DNA of 64,000 nucleotides from Nanobdellota archaeon (GTDB lineage Archaea; Aenigmatarchaeota; Aenigmatarchaeia; Aenigmatarchaeales; Aenigmatarchaeaceae): NCBI GenBank assembly GCA_018901755.1, contig JAHIDZ010000015.1, positions 1 to 64,000 of the forward strand, read 5' to 3'. Shown piece by piece: positions 7,936 to 16,280 of this stretch (position 1 is its first letter; each line of letters starts with the position of its first letter). The notes under the pieces were generated by a model. It saw only the letters and a program-made list of their open reading frames with translations, ran no database searches and was not told where the DNA came from. The position numbers and the translations under genes were made by a program.

Positions 7936-8544
7936 ATGTTATCTAAAGGTGAGAAAAGTGTGTATACGGCGCTTTATCTGAATAAAACAGGCATGCATGT
8001 AAGAGAGATATGCAGATATGCAAAACTAACAATTCCGGCTGTTTCTAAACACATTGATAGCGGTCAAAAGAATAAAATTATAATCTGTGAGAAAAAGGGC
8101 AGTTTAAAAATATGCAAGTTAAATTTCAAATCTCAGCAACTTGTTTCTATAATTCAGAATACGGAATTGATAAGATTTCAGAAACTACCGCATAATATTC
8201 AGGATTCTTTTGATTCATTTACAGCCGATCTATCAGAAAAACCATTAATAGCATTGATATTCGGTTCTTTTGCAAAGGGCGATTATACTAAAAAAAGCGA
8301 TTTAGATATATTACTCATATTTCAACGTGTTGATAATAAATTAGTTAAAAATATTGAAATTTTATCCAATAAGATAAAAGGCAGAGCAATGGTTAATTTG
8401 CAACCAATAACTATTGATTATGAAGAATTTGAAAAGAAAGTGTTAAATAAAGAAGATGAATTTATGAAGGATATAAGAAAGAATGCATTGGTTTTATATG
8501 GCATTGACAGGTATCTTAAGATTATTAGCAGGTTTTATGAATGA
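7936..8544 (+). CDS. HTH + minimal nucleotidyltransferase (MNT) protein
   Basis: A 202-residue protein with an N-terminal winged-helix (residues about 1-70; VREICRYAKLTIPAVSKHIDSG as the HTH) and a C-terminal polymerase-beta-type nucleotidyltransferase fold. The signature is FGSFAKGDYTKKSDLDILLIF (GS followed by DxD; broken here for length). Proteins of this layout are usually the antitoxin of MNT/HEPN toxin-antitoxin modules, in which the MNT protein modifies or neutralises a HEPN RNase. Here the following frame is only 17 codons, so no HEPN partner is visible. Palindromic sites overlap the promoter, suggesting self-repression. Another HTH-MNT gene, with a HEPN partner, lies at 33794. Confidence 0.8.
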   Translation: MLSKGEKSVYTALYLNKTGMHVREICRYAKLTIPAVSKHIDSGQKNKIIICEKKGSLKICKLNFKSQQLVSIIQNTELIRFQKLPHNIQDSFDSFTADLSEKPLIALIFGSFAKGDYTKKSDLDILLIFQRVDNKLVKNIEILSNKIKGRAMVNLQPITIDYEEFEKKVLNKEDEFMKDIRKNALVLYGIDRYLKIISRFYE

Positions 8545-8594
8545 CGTACAGAGAAGAAAAATATAAACTATGGTTGGAAAATAAGAAGAATTAA
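8541..8594 (+). pseudogene. 17-codon remnant or peptide overlapping the MNT gene
   Basis: An ATG overlaps the MNT stop in the ATGA configuration typical of toxin-antitoxin pairs, but the frame (MTYREEKYKLWLENKKN) ends after 17 codons. It is charged and helical, like the beginning of a HEPN-type partner. It could be the remains of a deleted toxin or a tiny real peptide. Confidence 0.35.
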
Positions 8595-8645
8595 AGCATT
8601 TTTTCAATTTCTTAATTAATTTAGAAACTATATATCAATATACGG

Positions 8646-8728
8646 CTTATATATAAATGAGGCTACATTTAACTAATATAACTATAAAAGCGAAAAGCTT
8701 ATATATAACATATATCTACATTTAACTA
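8646..8728 (+). promoter_or_regulatory. Tandemly duplicated promoter of AbiE-like operon
   Basis: Two copies of a roughly 30-base unit, CTTATATATAA...CTACATTTAACTA, lie at 8646-8675 and 8698-8728. Each has a TATA-like core and the identical 13-mer CTACATTTAACTA; the second 13-mer ends on the A of the start codon. The second TATA core gives a leaderless start. Confidence 0.65.
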
Positions 8729-9348
8729 TGGAAACACAGGAATTACTTAAAAAACTCAACGGAACTCATACTATAGAATCTATAATGTCTGTATTGACAA
8801 TAGATAGATCAAAGGCAGTTTATTATGTTTATTGCCTTAGGAAAAAGGGGTATGTGAAAACAAAGAGACTAAGCAACAACAGAAGAGTGTATAACATTTC
8901 TCCAGAAAATAGATTGAATGGCATAAGTTATTATGATATTATCAACAAAAATTCGCCGATCAAAATATCTATTCCAGAAATATATAAAATATATGGAAAA
9001 GAACCTAGCCTGGAAGAGACCCTGATTTACGCTGTCAAAACTAAAAACTTAAGAACGATACTCGCCTCGTTGGCGTTATTTAAAAAAATAGACAACTGGT
9101 CAGAATTATACCAGCTTTCAAAGCAGAATCATTTGGAAAGACAGGTTGGCGCGCTATATGATTTATCAAGAAAAATCATGAGAACAAGAAAAATGACTAA
9201 AACATTCAGAAATTTCGCCATTCCAAAAAAAGATTCCGCTTTTGATTATATTATTCCTAGTTTGAAATCAAAGGATTTTACAGAAATAGAGAAAAAATGG
9301 AAAATATATCTGCCATTTAACTGGCAGGACCTGGAGGATTACAAATGA
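8728..9348 (+). CDS. AbiEi-like antitoxin/transcriptional regulator
   Basis: A 206-residue protein whose N-terminal 55 residues form a winged helix (SIMSVLTIDRSKAVYYVYCL, then KKGYVKTKRLSNNRRVY as the wing). The rest resembles the C-terminal part of AbiEi-type or related type IV antitoxins, which repress the operon and counter the nucleotidyltransferase toxin without direct binding. The start overlaps the downstream duplicated promoter element. The last 4 bases overlap the next gene (ATGA), indicating translational coupling. Base and codon use (more G/C-ending codons such as ATC, GCC) differ from housekeeping neighbours, suggesting transfer. The assignment rests on layout and partner. Confidence 0.6.
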   Translation: METQELLKKLNGTHTIESIMSVLTIDRSKAVYYVYCLRKKGYVKTKRLSNNRRVYNISPENRLNGISYYDIINKNSPIKISIPEIYKIYGKEPSLEETLIYAVKTKNLRTILASLALFKKIDNWSELYQLSKQNHLERQVGALYDLSRKIMRTRKMTKTFRNFAIPKKDSAFDYIIPSLKSKDFTEIEKKWKIYLPFNWQDLEDYK

Positions 9349-10007
9349 TTTCAATAGAAAGACAGCAAGGACTGTTATTAGCAATATCAGAAAGACTTGA
9401 GAAGAAAATAACTGTTTATGCGGTCGGCGGAACAGCCATGATGTTTTTAGGATTAAAAGATTCTACTTTAGACATAGATCTGGTTTTTGAAAACAAGAAT
9501 GAAAAAAATAGTTTTAAAGAAGCGATAATCTCTCTCGGATATAAAGAATTTGACGCTAAAATAGTTTATGGCGGAAGAGCAAACAGGCCGGAAATGCTCA
9601 CGCTCGGAGATGAAAGATTTGATTTGTTTGTAAAAGAAGTGATAGATTTTATCTTTTCAGAGAATATGCAGAAAAGAGCAGGACAAACGCATCAATTCGG
9701 AAATAATCTTATATTGAAAATCGCCGATCCGCATGATATTATTCTTATGAAATGCGCCACAGACAGGATAAAAGACTTGGATGACGCAAGAAATATAATC
9801 AACGGCAGAGAAATAGACTGGAAACTGATAATTGAAGAAGCTAAGAATCAAATAAAACTCGGCAAAGTACGGGCAGTTTTTGATCTGGGGTGCTTCGTTG
9901 AAAAATTAGAAAAGGAATTTAAAATGACCGCGCTTAAGAAAATAGTTGATGAAATTTGGGACCTGGTATCCGAAGAAGCAGAAGAGAAAAAACAAGAAAG
10001 GAGATAA
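9345..10007 (+). CDS. AbiEii/DUF6036-like nucleotidyltransferase (putative toxin)
   Basis: A 220-residue nucleotidyltransferase. The motif VGGTAMMFLG is followed by STLDIDLVFE, giving the GG/S ... DxD catalytic pattern of AbiEii/MenT-like and DUF6036 proteins; later DPHDIILMKCATDRIKDLDDA is the conserved third motif of that group. Members of this family inactivate tRNA or other targets as toxins, or act in abortive phage infection. It overlaps the regulator gene by 4 bases. The codon use matches that gene and differs from the surrounding genome, consistent with a mobile pair. Confidence 0.7.
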   Translation: MISIERQQGLLLAISERLEKKITVYAVGGTAMMFLGLKDSTLDIDLVFENKNEKNSFKEAIISLGYKEFDAKIVYGGRANRPEMLTLGDERFDLFVKEVIDFIFSENMQKRAGQTHQFGNNLILKIADPHDIILMKCATDRIKDLDDARNIINGREIDWKLIIEEAKNQIKLGKVRAVFDLGCFVEKLEKEFKMTALKKIVDEIWDLVSEEAEEKKQERR

Positions 10008-10100
10008 ACAAGCTGATCTCACTGTAAACGTACGGACTGACTTAAGGAAGACCGTGATTAATAATTGATTCTTCAAACCCCTTTGTTTTATTTATTCAAT

Positions 10101-10289
10101 ATGATAACACAAAGACTTGAAAATGGCTGCTGGTTAGTTGATGATGCGTTTGATATAGTTAAAGATTATGATAGTCTTATAAAAAAAGTTTGCAAAGCTT
10201 TTACTAAATATTGGAATAATGGCGATGAATATGCTTATAGCGCATCTGAACTTGTTAATATATATTTAATGATAATAGAGAATTTGTGA
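10101..10289 (+). CDS. Hypothetical protein, 62 aa
   Basis: A small acidic protein (MITQRLENGCWLVDD...). I choose the ATG at 10101 rather than 10065 because the upstream extension is hydrophobic and lies over an AT-rich promoter-like stretch. The sequence pattern (KDYDSLIKKVCKAFTKYW) is helical and amphipathic. No family is recognised, and the call is uncertain because of length. Confidence 0.4.
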   Translation: MITQRLENGCWLVDDAFDIVKDYDSLIKKVCKAFTKYWNNGDEYAYSASELVNIYLMIIENL

Positions 10290-10390
10290 ACAAAGTTAAA
10301 GAAATTTTAGCCTAGTGCGGTTTTGTAATAAATATTCCTTTAATTTACTTTAGAGAAAGCTTTAAAATATTAGATTACTAATGAATATCT

Positions 10391-10828
10391 ATGATTGAAA
10401 AGGTTCTAGCAGATGAGAAGGTTGAATCTGGTTGGTTAAGAGCATGGTTTGCTTTTGAAGTATTGGCTGGAAATGAGAATAAAGCTAAAGAGACTCTAGA
10501 AGATTTAATTGATAAATTAGATAAGAACGGTCGTGTTAAGTTATACAAGAAAGATTTTTCAGATATTAAAAAAGTTGATAAACCAATTCAAGGTGTTGAA
10601 GTTGGTTATTCTATGGCATGTGATGTTGAATTGGTTGCTAATAAATTTGAAGATTTAGTTCAGGTTGTAATAGAATACGGTCCAGCTGCTTCAGAATTAT
10701 TAGAGCCAAATAGACTTAATTTAGATATTGCAGAAGCTCAGAGCGTACTTAATAACATAGCACTTATGATGCACCGATTTGCTCAAGCTGGAATAGGTGG
10801 CATTGTATTTTTGGGAAAGAAAGAGTGA
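10391..10828 (+). CDS. Conserved-looking hypothetical protein, 145 aa
   Basis: An unrecognised soluble protein that looks all-helical at first (LRAWFAFEVLAGNENKAKETLEDLIDKL) and ends with a glycine-rich strand (AGIGGIVFLGKKE). The N-terminal half resembles small archaeal proteins of the DUF-type with a ferredoxin-like fold, but I cannot name it. A TATA-like TTTAAAATATTAG lies about 27 bases before the ATG, indicating a leaderless message. The downstream membrane-HTH gene starts 4 bases after the stop and shares a GTGATT site overlapping it, so the two are probably co-transcribed. Confidence 0.6.
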   Translation: MIEKVLADEKVESGWLRAWFAFEVLAGNENKAKETLEDLIDKLDKNGRVKLYKKDFSDIKKVDKPIQGVEVGYSMACDVELVANKFEDLVQVVIEYGPAASELLEPNRLNLDIAEAQSVLNNIALMMHRFAQAGIGGIVFLGKKE

Positions 10829-10832
10829 TTTA

Positions 10833-11738
10833 ATGAATAAAATGTTGATAGCGCTATTATTACTATTGCCTATTCTAAGTATGGGCGGATTTGCTCAGGG
10901 TATATATCAATATTCTACTACAGTTGATCTTGGTGATACTGCTAAATATGAAACATCGATAATATTAGTTAATTATACGAAAAGCGTATTTACTTTTTTA
11001 ATTTTAGGATCACCTCAGAATATAATTATTAATTCTACTTCTATGGTATCAGTAGTTCCTACATGCACTCAACAGGATAATACATGGGGTAAAGAAATTA
11101 GTTGTAATATTCCAATGTCATTTCAAAAAAAGACAATTACGGTGAGATATGAATTTGATAATAAAATATCGAAGAAAAATAATTATTTGATATATTCTGA
11201 TACTATAACAGTTTCTGAATCTATTGATAAATTTGTTATGTCTGTAAGACTACCGGAAGGTTATGGGCTGATAAATAAAAATGATGCATACACACCGGAG
11301 GGGGCTTTGATTGGTTCTGATGGACGCAGATCTTTTTTATACTGGACCACCGAAGGAGTTGTAAAAGATTATAAATTTGATGTATCTATTGCATACGAAG
11401 AAGTTATTTCATTTGATTATAGTATTTTAGAAATTATTCTTTTAGTAATAATAACTTCTGTTGTAATAATTGTAGTTGCGTTGAAATATTTTTCAAAACA
11501 GAAATCAATTAAAATTATTCTTCCGGTCTTAAAACAAGACGAGAAAAAGATTTTCGAATCGTTAATGAAACACGAACCTGGCGTAAAACAAAAATTAATT
11601 GTAGCTGATTCTGGATATTCAAAGGCAAAAGTATCGAAAGTATTGAAAAGTCTTAATGAAAGAGGACTAATTAAATTGGAAAGAACTGGTAGAACAAACA
11701 AAGTGTACTACGACGAGAAGTTTAAAACGAAGCAGTAA
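10833..11738 (+). CDS. Membrane-tethered winged-helix regulator
   Basis: A 301-residue protein with a signal peptide (LIALLLLLPILSMGGF), an extracellular beta-rich domain of about 170 residues, one membrane helix (about 199-222) and a cytoplasmic C-terminal winged helix (about 235-301; SGYSKAKVSKVLKSLNERGL then a wing LERTGRTNKVYY). The plan is that of archaeal membrane-anchored MarR/IclR-like regulators that may pass an outside signal to DNA. I start at the ATG at 10833 because GTGATT precedes it; the longer frame begins inside the upstream gene. The target genes are unknown. Confidence 0.7.
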   Translation: MNKMLIALLLLLPILSMGGFAQGIYQYSTTVDLGDTAKYETSIILVNYTKSVFTFLILGSPQNIIINSTSMVSVVPTCTQQDNTWGKEISCNIPMSFQKKTITVRYEFDNKISKKNNYLIYSDTITVSESIDKFVMSVRLPEGYGLINKNDAYTPEGALIGSDGRRSFLYWTTEGVVKDYKFDVSIAYEEVISFDYSILEIILLVIITSVVIIVVALKYFSKQKSIKIILPVLKQDEKKIFESLMKHEPGVKQKLIVADSGYSKAKVSKVLKSLNERGLIKLERTGRTNKVYYDEKFKTKQ

Positions 11739-11848
11739 GAAACGTTTAGAAACAATTAACTCTATTTTTAGACTCAGATTTTATTTAAATGTTATAGAAT
11801 ATAATTTAAAATACTAGTTGATATCAAGTTTATTTATGGTGTGAAATA

Positions 11849-12553
11849 ATGAGAATGACGATAGTAAAAGAAGCAATTTATAGGGAATATGTGATAAATA
11901 AAAAGAAACCAGCTGAAATGGCTAAATTTTTTAATACTGATATCAAATATATACTTTATTTGTTGGATTTTTATAAGATATCAAGAAGATCGCATGAGCA
12001 AGACAGTTTAAGGTATATTGATGTTTCTAAAGAGCAACTTAAAAAAATGCATTTTGAAAATAAGATGTCTATGTCTGAAATAGGCAAAGAAATTGGAACA
12101 ACTAAGGCTACGATAAGTAGAAAGTTCAAGAAATTTGATTTAGTCTTTAGAGGGTATGACCCAAATAAAACAGAGAAGATTTTGATTGACATGTTAGAAG
12201 GCACAAAGTATAAACACAATAGAAATTTTAAAGTAGGCAATAAAATTCCAGATTTTATTAATATTAAAAAAGAAAAGAAGGTTATTGAGTTGTTTGGCGA
12301 AATATGACATGACCCAAAAAACCCTAGAACATTTGTTGAAGTAAAATATAACAGCACTGCCGAAGGGACAATTGAATATTATAAGAAATATGGGTATGAA
12401 TGTTTAATTATTTGGGCTGATATGCTCAAAAATCCAGAAGCGGTGAAAAAGAAAATTACGGAATTTGATAACAATGTTAAATTTGGAAAAAATACTAACG
12501 GGGTAATATTACGTTCCTGGAAACAATTAAAAGCCATAAAACGCCTTATTTAA
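11849..12553 (+). pseudogene. HTH + Vsr-like endonuclease, interrupted by in-frame TGA
   Basis: The first part (152 codons) has two HTH-like segments (MSMSEIGKEIGTTKATISRKFK) and the nuclease core NKIPDFINIKKEKKVIELFGEI. It stops at a TGA (12305-12307), but the same frame continues for 81 more codons to 12553 with HDPKNPRTFVEVKY and GYECLIIWADML, which are the expected C-terminal motifs of Vsr/EDxHD-type endonucleases. In this family FG(D/E)..WH is common, so the TGA sits where TGG (Trp) is expected. Such proteins are often homing or mobile endonucleases. Either a single nonsense change has inactivated it, or UGA is read through. Confidence 0.75.
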
Positions 12554-12600
12554 TGGAATAAACACTATGATGCCTTATACAATTTGAACACTGATAATAG

Positions 12601-12789
12601 TTTCGCGGTTCTTATATATCCCCTCTATATCTATTACTTTGTACGCCAAATGCGTCAGTTAGATATAAAAAAATTAATCCTTTTGGCGCGTAAGCGCTAA
12701 ATTTGGCGCCAAATATATATGCGCATACACCGCGCAGATTGAAACAACAATAAAGTTGTTCAATAAATAAAAAAACGGAGGAAATAAAT
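12601..12789 (+). promoter_or_regulatory. S-layer gene promoter and leader with palindrome and strong RBS
   Basis: Two TATA-like elements are present (CTTATATATCCC at 12611 and AAATATATAT at 12711). Between them lies the 14-base perfect palindrome ATTTGGCGCCAAAT (12701-12714), beside the related TTGGCGCG and TACGCCAAATG. A hairpin AACAAC/GTTGTT lies in the leader, followed by GGAGG (12777-12781), 8 bases before the ATG. This is the strongest Shine-Dalgarno site in the window. Confidence 0.6.
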
Positions 12790-15612
12790 ATGCAATTTAA
12801 GAAATTAGCTGCATTGACAGGATCAGCGCTTTTAGCTGGATTATCAATAGCAGCACCGGTATTAGCATCAACAGTAACATCCGTTGGAGATATAAGCGAC
12901 ATGGTAACTGTAACAGACAGCACAGTGTCATTCCCAATGTTTGTAGTTGGAGCTAACGCAAAGACAGCAGATGTAGCAGGAGCAATTAACGTTGCAGTAA
13001 ACCTGGCATCTAACGCAAAAACTCAAACAGACGTAGTAACTTCAGGAACAGAAGTAGAAACAGTTACAGGCGGAGTAAAGATAAGAACACCTGGCACAGA
13101 ATTTACACCATACGCGCAAGTCGGTAATGTGAAGGCAATAATAACGTCTTCAGATACAACAATGCTTGCAAAAGGCACATATGCGACAACATCAGGTGGT
13201 TCATATGAATACAAACAGTATTTGTATTTAGGTGGAGAAAGCGGAGACACAGGATACAGCGCAAGCGCATTAAGCCTGGTTTATGCAACACCATCAACAG
13301 AAAACAATCCAAGAGTAGCATTAAAAATACTTGGTAACACAGTAGGATACAAATACAAAATGACATTCTCAACACCAGTGTCATTGACATCAGCAACAAC
13401 TACAGCAACACTGCAGCAGATAATACAAGGTACAACTATGTCAATTCTTGGAAAGGATTTCGTAATAACAGATTGTACATGGGGATCAGCGGCAGCGCCA
13501 ATAACAGATATGACGTTGGTTGGCGGTAAGAATGTTATCCAGGTAAAATCTGGCGAAGACAAAACTGTAACAAACAATGCAAAAGACTATGTTGTGCACT
13601 TAGATGGAGTAGCAGCAGAAACTATAGGTGGAACAAATTACTATACAGCAGTTGGTAACATTAACGGAGAGTCATTCTCTCTAAGATCAGGTCAGACAAT
13701 GACTTTATCTGATGGAACCAATGTCGCATCTGTAAAAGTAATACAAGGTAAAACAGGAGAAGCTGACTACGCAAAGATTGCAGTAGGCGCAGACAAAATC
13801 AAACTAGCAGCATCAGGAACTGTTACAAAATCAACAACAACAGAACCTACACTAACAGCGGCAATGACACAGTCAACAAACAGTTGGTCTGGATTCACAT
13901 TGATATACACACCATCAACAGACACATGGCTGAAAGAAGGAGAGAAACTACCAGACAAGTTCGCAAGCACATTTGATATTGAGTTGAGCTCAATAACTCC
14001 AGCATTAACAGATGTGGCAAATAGACAGAACATAGAATTCAACCCATCTGGATATAACATGATGTTGAAGTATACAAATGCAGCTGGTCAAGAAGCAAGT
14101 GTATACACACTGTATGGAAATGCAACAACAACATTTGCTTGGGCATCAAACGTAAATCTGGGTACTCCAATAAATACAGAAAACAACATGAGAGATTTAG
14201 TATTTGATGAAGCAAAAAACATATCGGCGATTGATTCAGATTATCTTGTGTTAACAAAGTCTGGATTTTCACATGTGTTGCAATTCACAACATTCACACC
14301 ATCAACAAATGAATTGATCTTCACAGATGAAACTGGAAACTCGTTGACATCAACAAACACATCAGCAACAGCAGGCACATTGATAGTGGATGGAAATTCG
14401 TTTGTATATAGAATAATGAATGAAGCGCAAAAATCAATACAGATGGATTTGAATGGAGACACAAAGATAGCAGGCGCAGCACCAGGAGCAGCATTAACAC
14501 AATTGGGTGCAGAGTATTCATATCTTGTACCTAAACTGATAACATCTGGACAAGGTGGTATGTATTTCTATAAAGGAAACACCACAGTGACACCATCATC
14601 AACAGCAGTATATCCAGAAATAGGTTTGGGAGGAATTAGATTGACTACAGCAGCATCAAATATTACAACAGTAGAAACCTATAGTGCTGGAACATGGACT
14701 GCAGCAACAGCAACAGTAGCAGCGCCAACAACTAATGCGCCTAAAAATACATCGTATTCACTAACAACTCTTACAAACGCGCCATACGCAGATTTCATAG
14801 TGAATTGTTACAATACAACAGTAGCAATAGTAAAATGCAATGTAGCTTTGGGTTATACAGCATCAGCAGCAAATGCAATCGCTGCAACAGACATGAGAAC
14901 AGACACAAGAGGTTTCGTATTAGTTGAAGAAGCTTTGCAAGGATCAACAACACACAACTGGATATTCATGCCAGTAACATATGACGACACATACAAAATC
15001 GGAATTGATTCAACAACATACACAGATGATACAAACCCTTCAACAAATGGCTGGGATAAAGCATTACTTGGAACAGCAACACAGTACCAAGGAATGACAA
15101 CATATGGATCTCTTGTAACACACTATTCAGCAGCATTGGGTGGTAAGGGATCAATATCTTACCCAGATTCATTCACATACGGAAACGTATACGTATTGAG
15201 CCCAGAGGGAGTGATAACATCAGGCGGATCAACAGGCGGAACTGTAAAAGCTGACAAGGTATTGGCTATTACAAGCGATGTTGTAATGCTAGACAGCGAA
15301 GTAACTAGCAAAACTACAACTGACTTTGTATTAGTTGGTGGACCTTGCGTAAACAGCTTAGTAGCTGATTTAGCAACAGCAGGTACATTCGATTACGGAT
15401 GTGACGCATGGCCAGCTGAAAACTTCGGAATTATAAAAGTAATTTCTGGAGCATTCGCTGACGGAAAGACAGCATTAGTAATTGCAGGTACAAGAGCAGC
15501 AGACACAGACCTAGCAGCAAGAGTTGTACAAGACGGAACAAAGCTATCAGGTAAAACAGTAGACATGGTAAAAGTAACTGGAGAAAGCTTTGCAAGTGTT
15601 GTAGTAGCTTAA
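12790..15612 (+). CDS. S-layer protein
   Basis: A 940-residue exported protein with signal peptide (ALTGSALLAGLSIAAPVLA). The N-terminal mature region (SFPMFVVGANAKTADVAGAINVAVNLAS) matches the start of Methanococcus-type S-layer proteins, and the C-terminal region (FVLVGGPCVNSLVADL ... ALVIAGTRAADTDLAARV) matches their C-terminal domain; in between are long Thr/Ser/Ala-rich beta repeats. It should form the protein lattice covering the cell. Codon use is strongly biased (ACA, GCA), as expected for very high expression. A long leader with GGAGG site lies upstream and a GC hairpin terminator downstream. No C-terminal membrane helix is visible, so anchoring must differ from haloarchaeal types. 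Confidence 0.88.
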   Translation: MQFKKLAALTGSALLAGLSIAAPVLASTVTSVGDISDMVTVTDSTVSFPMFVVGANAKTADVAGAINVAVNLASNAKTQTDVVTSGTEVETVTGGVKIRTPGTEFTPYAQVGNVKAIITSSDTTMLAKGTYATTSGGSYEYKQYLYLGGESGDTGYSASALSLVYATPSTENNPRVALKILGNTVGYKYKMTFSTPVSLTSATTTATLQQIIQGTTMSILGKDFVITDCTWGSAAAPITDMTLVGGKNVIQVKSGEDKTVTNNAKDYVVHLDGVAAETIGGTNYYTAVGNINGESFSLRSGQTMTLSDGTNVASVKVIQGKTGEADYAKIAVGADKIKLAASGTVTKSTTTEPTLTAAMTQSTNSWSGFTLIYTPSTDTWLKEGEKLPDKFASTFDIELSSITPALTDVANRQNIEFNPSGYNMMLKYTNAAGQEASVYTLYGNATTTFAWASNVNLGTPINTENNMRDLVFDEAKNISAIDSDYLVLTKSGFSHVLQFTTFTPSTNELIFTDETGNSLTSTNTSATAGTLIVDGNSFVYRIMNEAQKSIQMDLNGDTKIAGAAPGAALTQLGAEYSYLVPKLITSGQGGMYFYKGNTTVTPSSTAVYPEIGLGGIRLTTAASNITTVETYSAGTWTAATATVAAPTTNAPKNTSYSLTTLTNAPYADFIVNCYNTTVAIVKCNVALGYTASAANAIAATDMRTDTRGFVLVEEALQGSTTHNWIFMPVTYDDTYKIGIDSTTYTDDTNPSTNGWDKALLGTATQYQGMTTYGSLVTHYSAALGGKGSISYPDSFTYGNVYVLSPEGVITSGGSTGGTVKADKVLAITSDVVMLDSEVTSKTTTDFVLVGGPCVNSLVADLATAGTFDYGCDAWPAENFGIIKVISGAFADGKTALVIAGTRAADTDLAARVVQDGTKLSGKTVDMVKVTGESFASVVVA

Positions 15613-15623
15613 ATTCGATAATT

Positions 15624-15660
15624 AAGGAAGGGGGAAACCCCTTTCTTTTTTATTTTTTTA
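15624..15660 (+). terminator. Hairpin/T-tract terminator of S-layer gene
   Basis: The stem AAGGAAGGGG pairs with CCCCTTTCTT (one G-U) around a GAAA tetraloop and is followed by a T-rich run. It is 12 bases past the stop codon. Confidence 0.8.
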
Positions 15661-15673
15661 ATAGAGTGATTAC

Positions 15674-16240
15674 ATGAAAAAACTAATAATTTTTACATTG
15701 ATTTTATCTATTATATTTATTTCAGGATGTGTGCAAGAACAAATCGGAACATATGATTATAATTATTATGGAACTGAAATGAAATTTAATTCTAATTTAG
15801 ATGAGGCAGTAAAGATAAATGTTTATCCAGATAATGAAACTTTAAAGAATACTTTATTTGGTTATAATGTAGTTGGTGTGCAATTTGCTTATTATGAGAA
15901 TGATACAGAAGCTCCATATTATGCAAAAAGTCTTATATCATTTACATCAAAATATCAGAAAATAAATACAGTCAGATGGAATTATGATATTGGTAGCAAA
16001 ATAACAGTTACAATGTTAAATTCAATAGATCAATTGCTTAATACGACCATTGAAGAGCCGGCTATATTATTACTCGGATCAGCTTTTACAGATGAAACAA
16101 AGATAGTTGTTGAAGGAAATGTTGTAAAGGTATATGCTAAGAATCTTGAGCTAAGAAGCGGAAAATATGCCGGATATACTGACTTTGACCTAGCATTGGA
16201 CAAAATTCTTCTAGTTTTGATGGAACCTATAGAAGTGTAA
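15674..16240 (+). CDS. Exported lipoprotein, 188 aa
   Basis: The signal peptide ends in the lipobox ISGC (Cys19). The mature part contains beta-type segments and a conserved-looking middle (TEAPYYAKSLISFTSKY). A GTGATTACATG context marks the ribosome site and start. It lies just after the S-layer terminator, so it has its own promoter or depends on read-through. No family is recognised; it is one of at least five lipoproteins in the window. Confidence 0.65.
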   Translation: MKKLIIFTLILSIIFISGCVQEQIGTYDYNYYGTEMKFNSNLDEAVKINVYPDNETLKNTLFGYNVVGVQFAYYENDTEAPYYAKSLISFTSKYQKINTVRWNYDIGSKITVTMLNSIDQLLNTTIEEPAILLLGSAFTDETKIVVEGNVVKVYAKNLELRSGKYAGYTDFDLALDKILLVLMEPIEV

Positions 16241-16280
16241 TGCTTTATAACTTAAATTATCATATAAGTTTTAGATAAGT

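Noticed and set aside
13023-15172. Several minus-strand frames inside the S-layer gene
   Set aside because: They are shadows created by its strong ACA/GCA codon bias, with no starts or family motifs.
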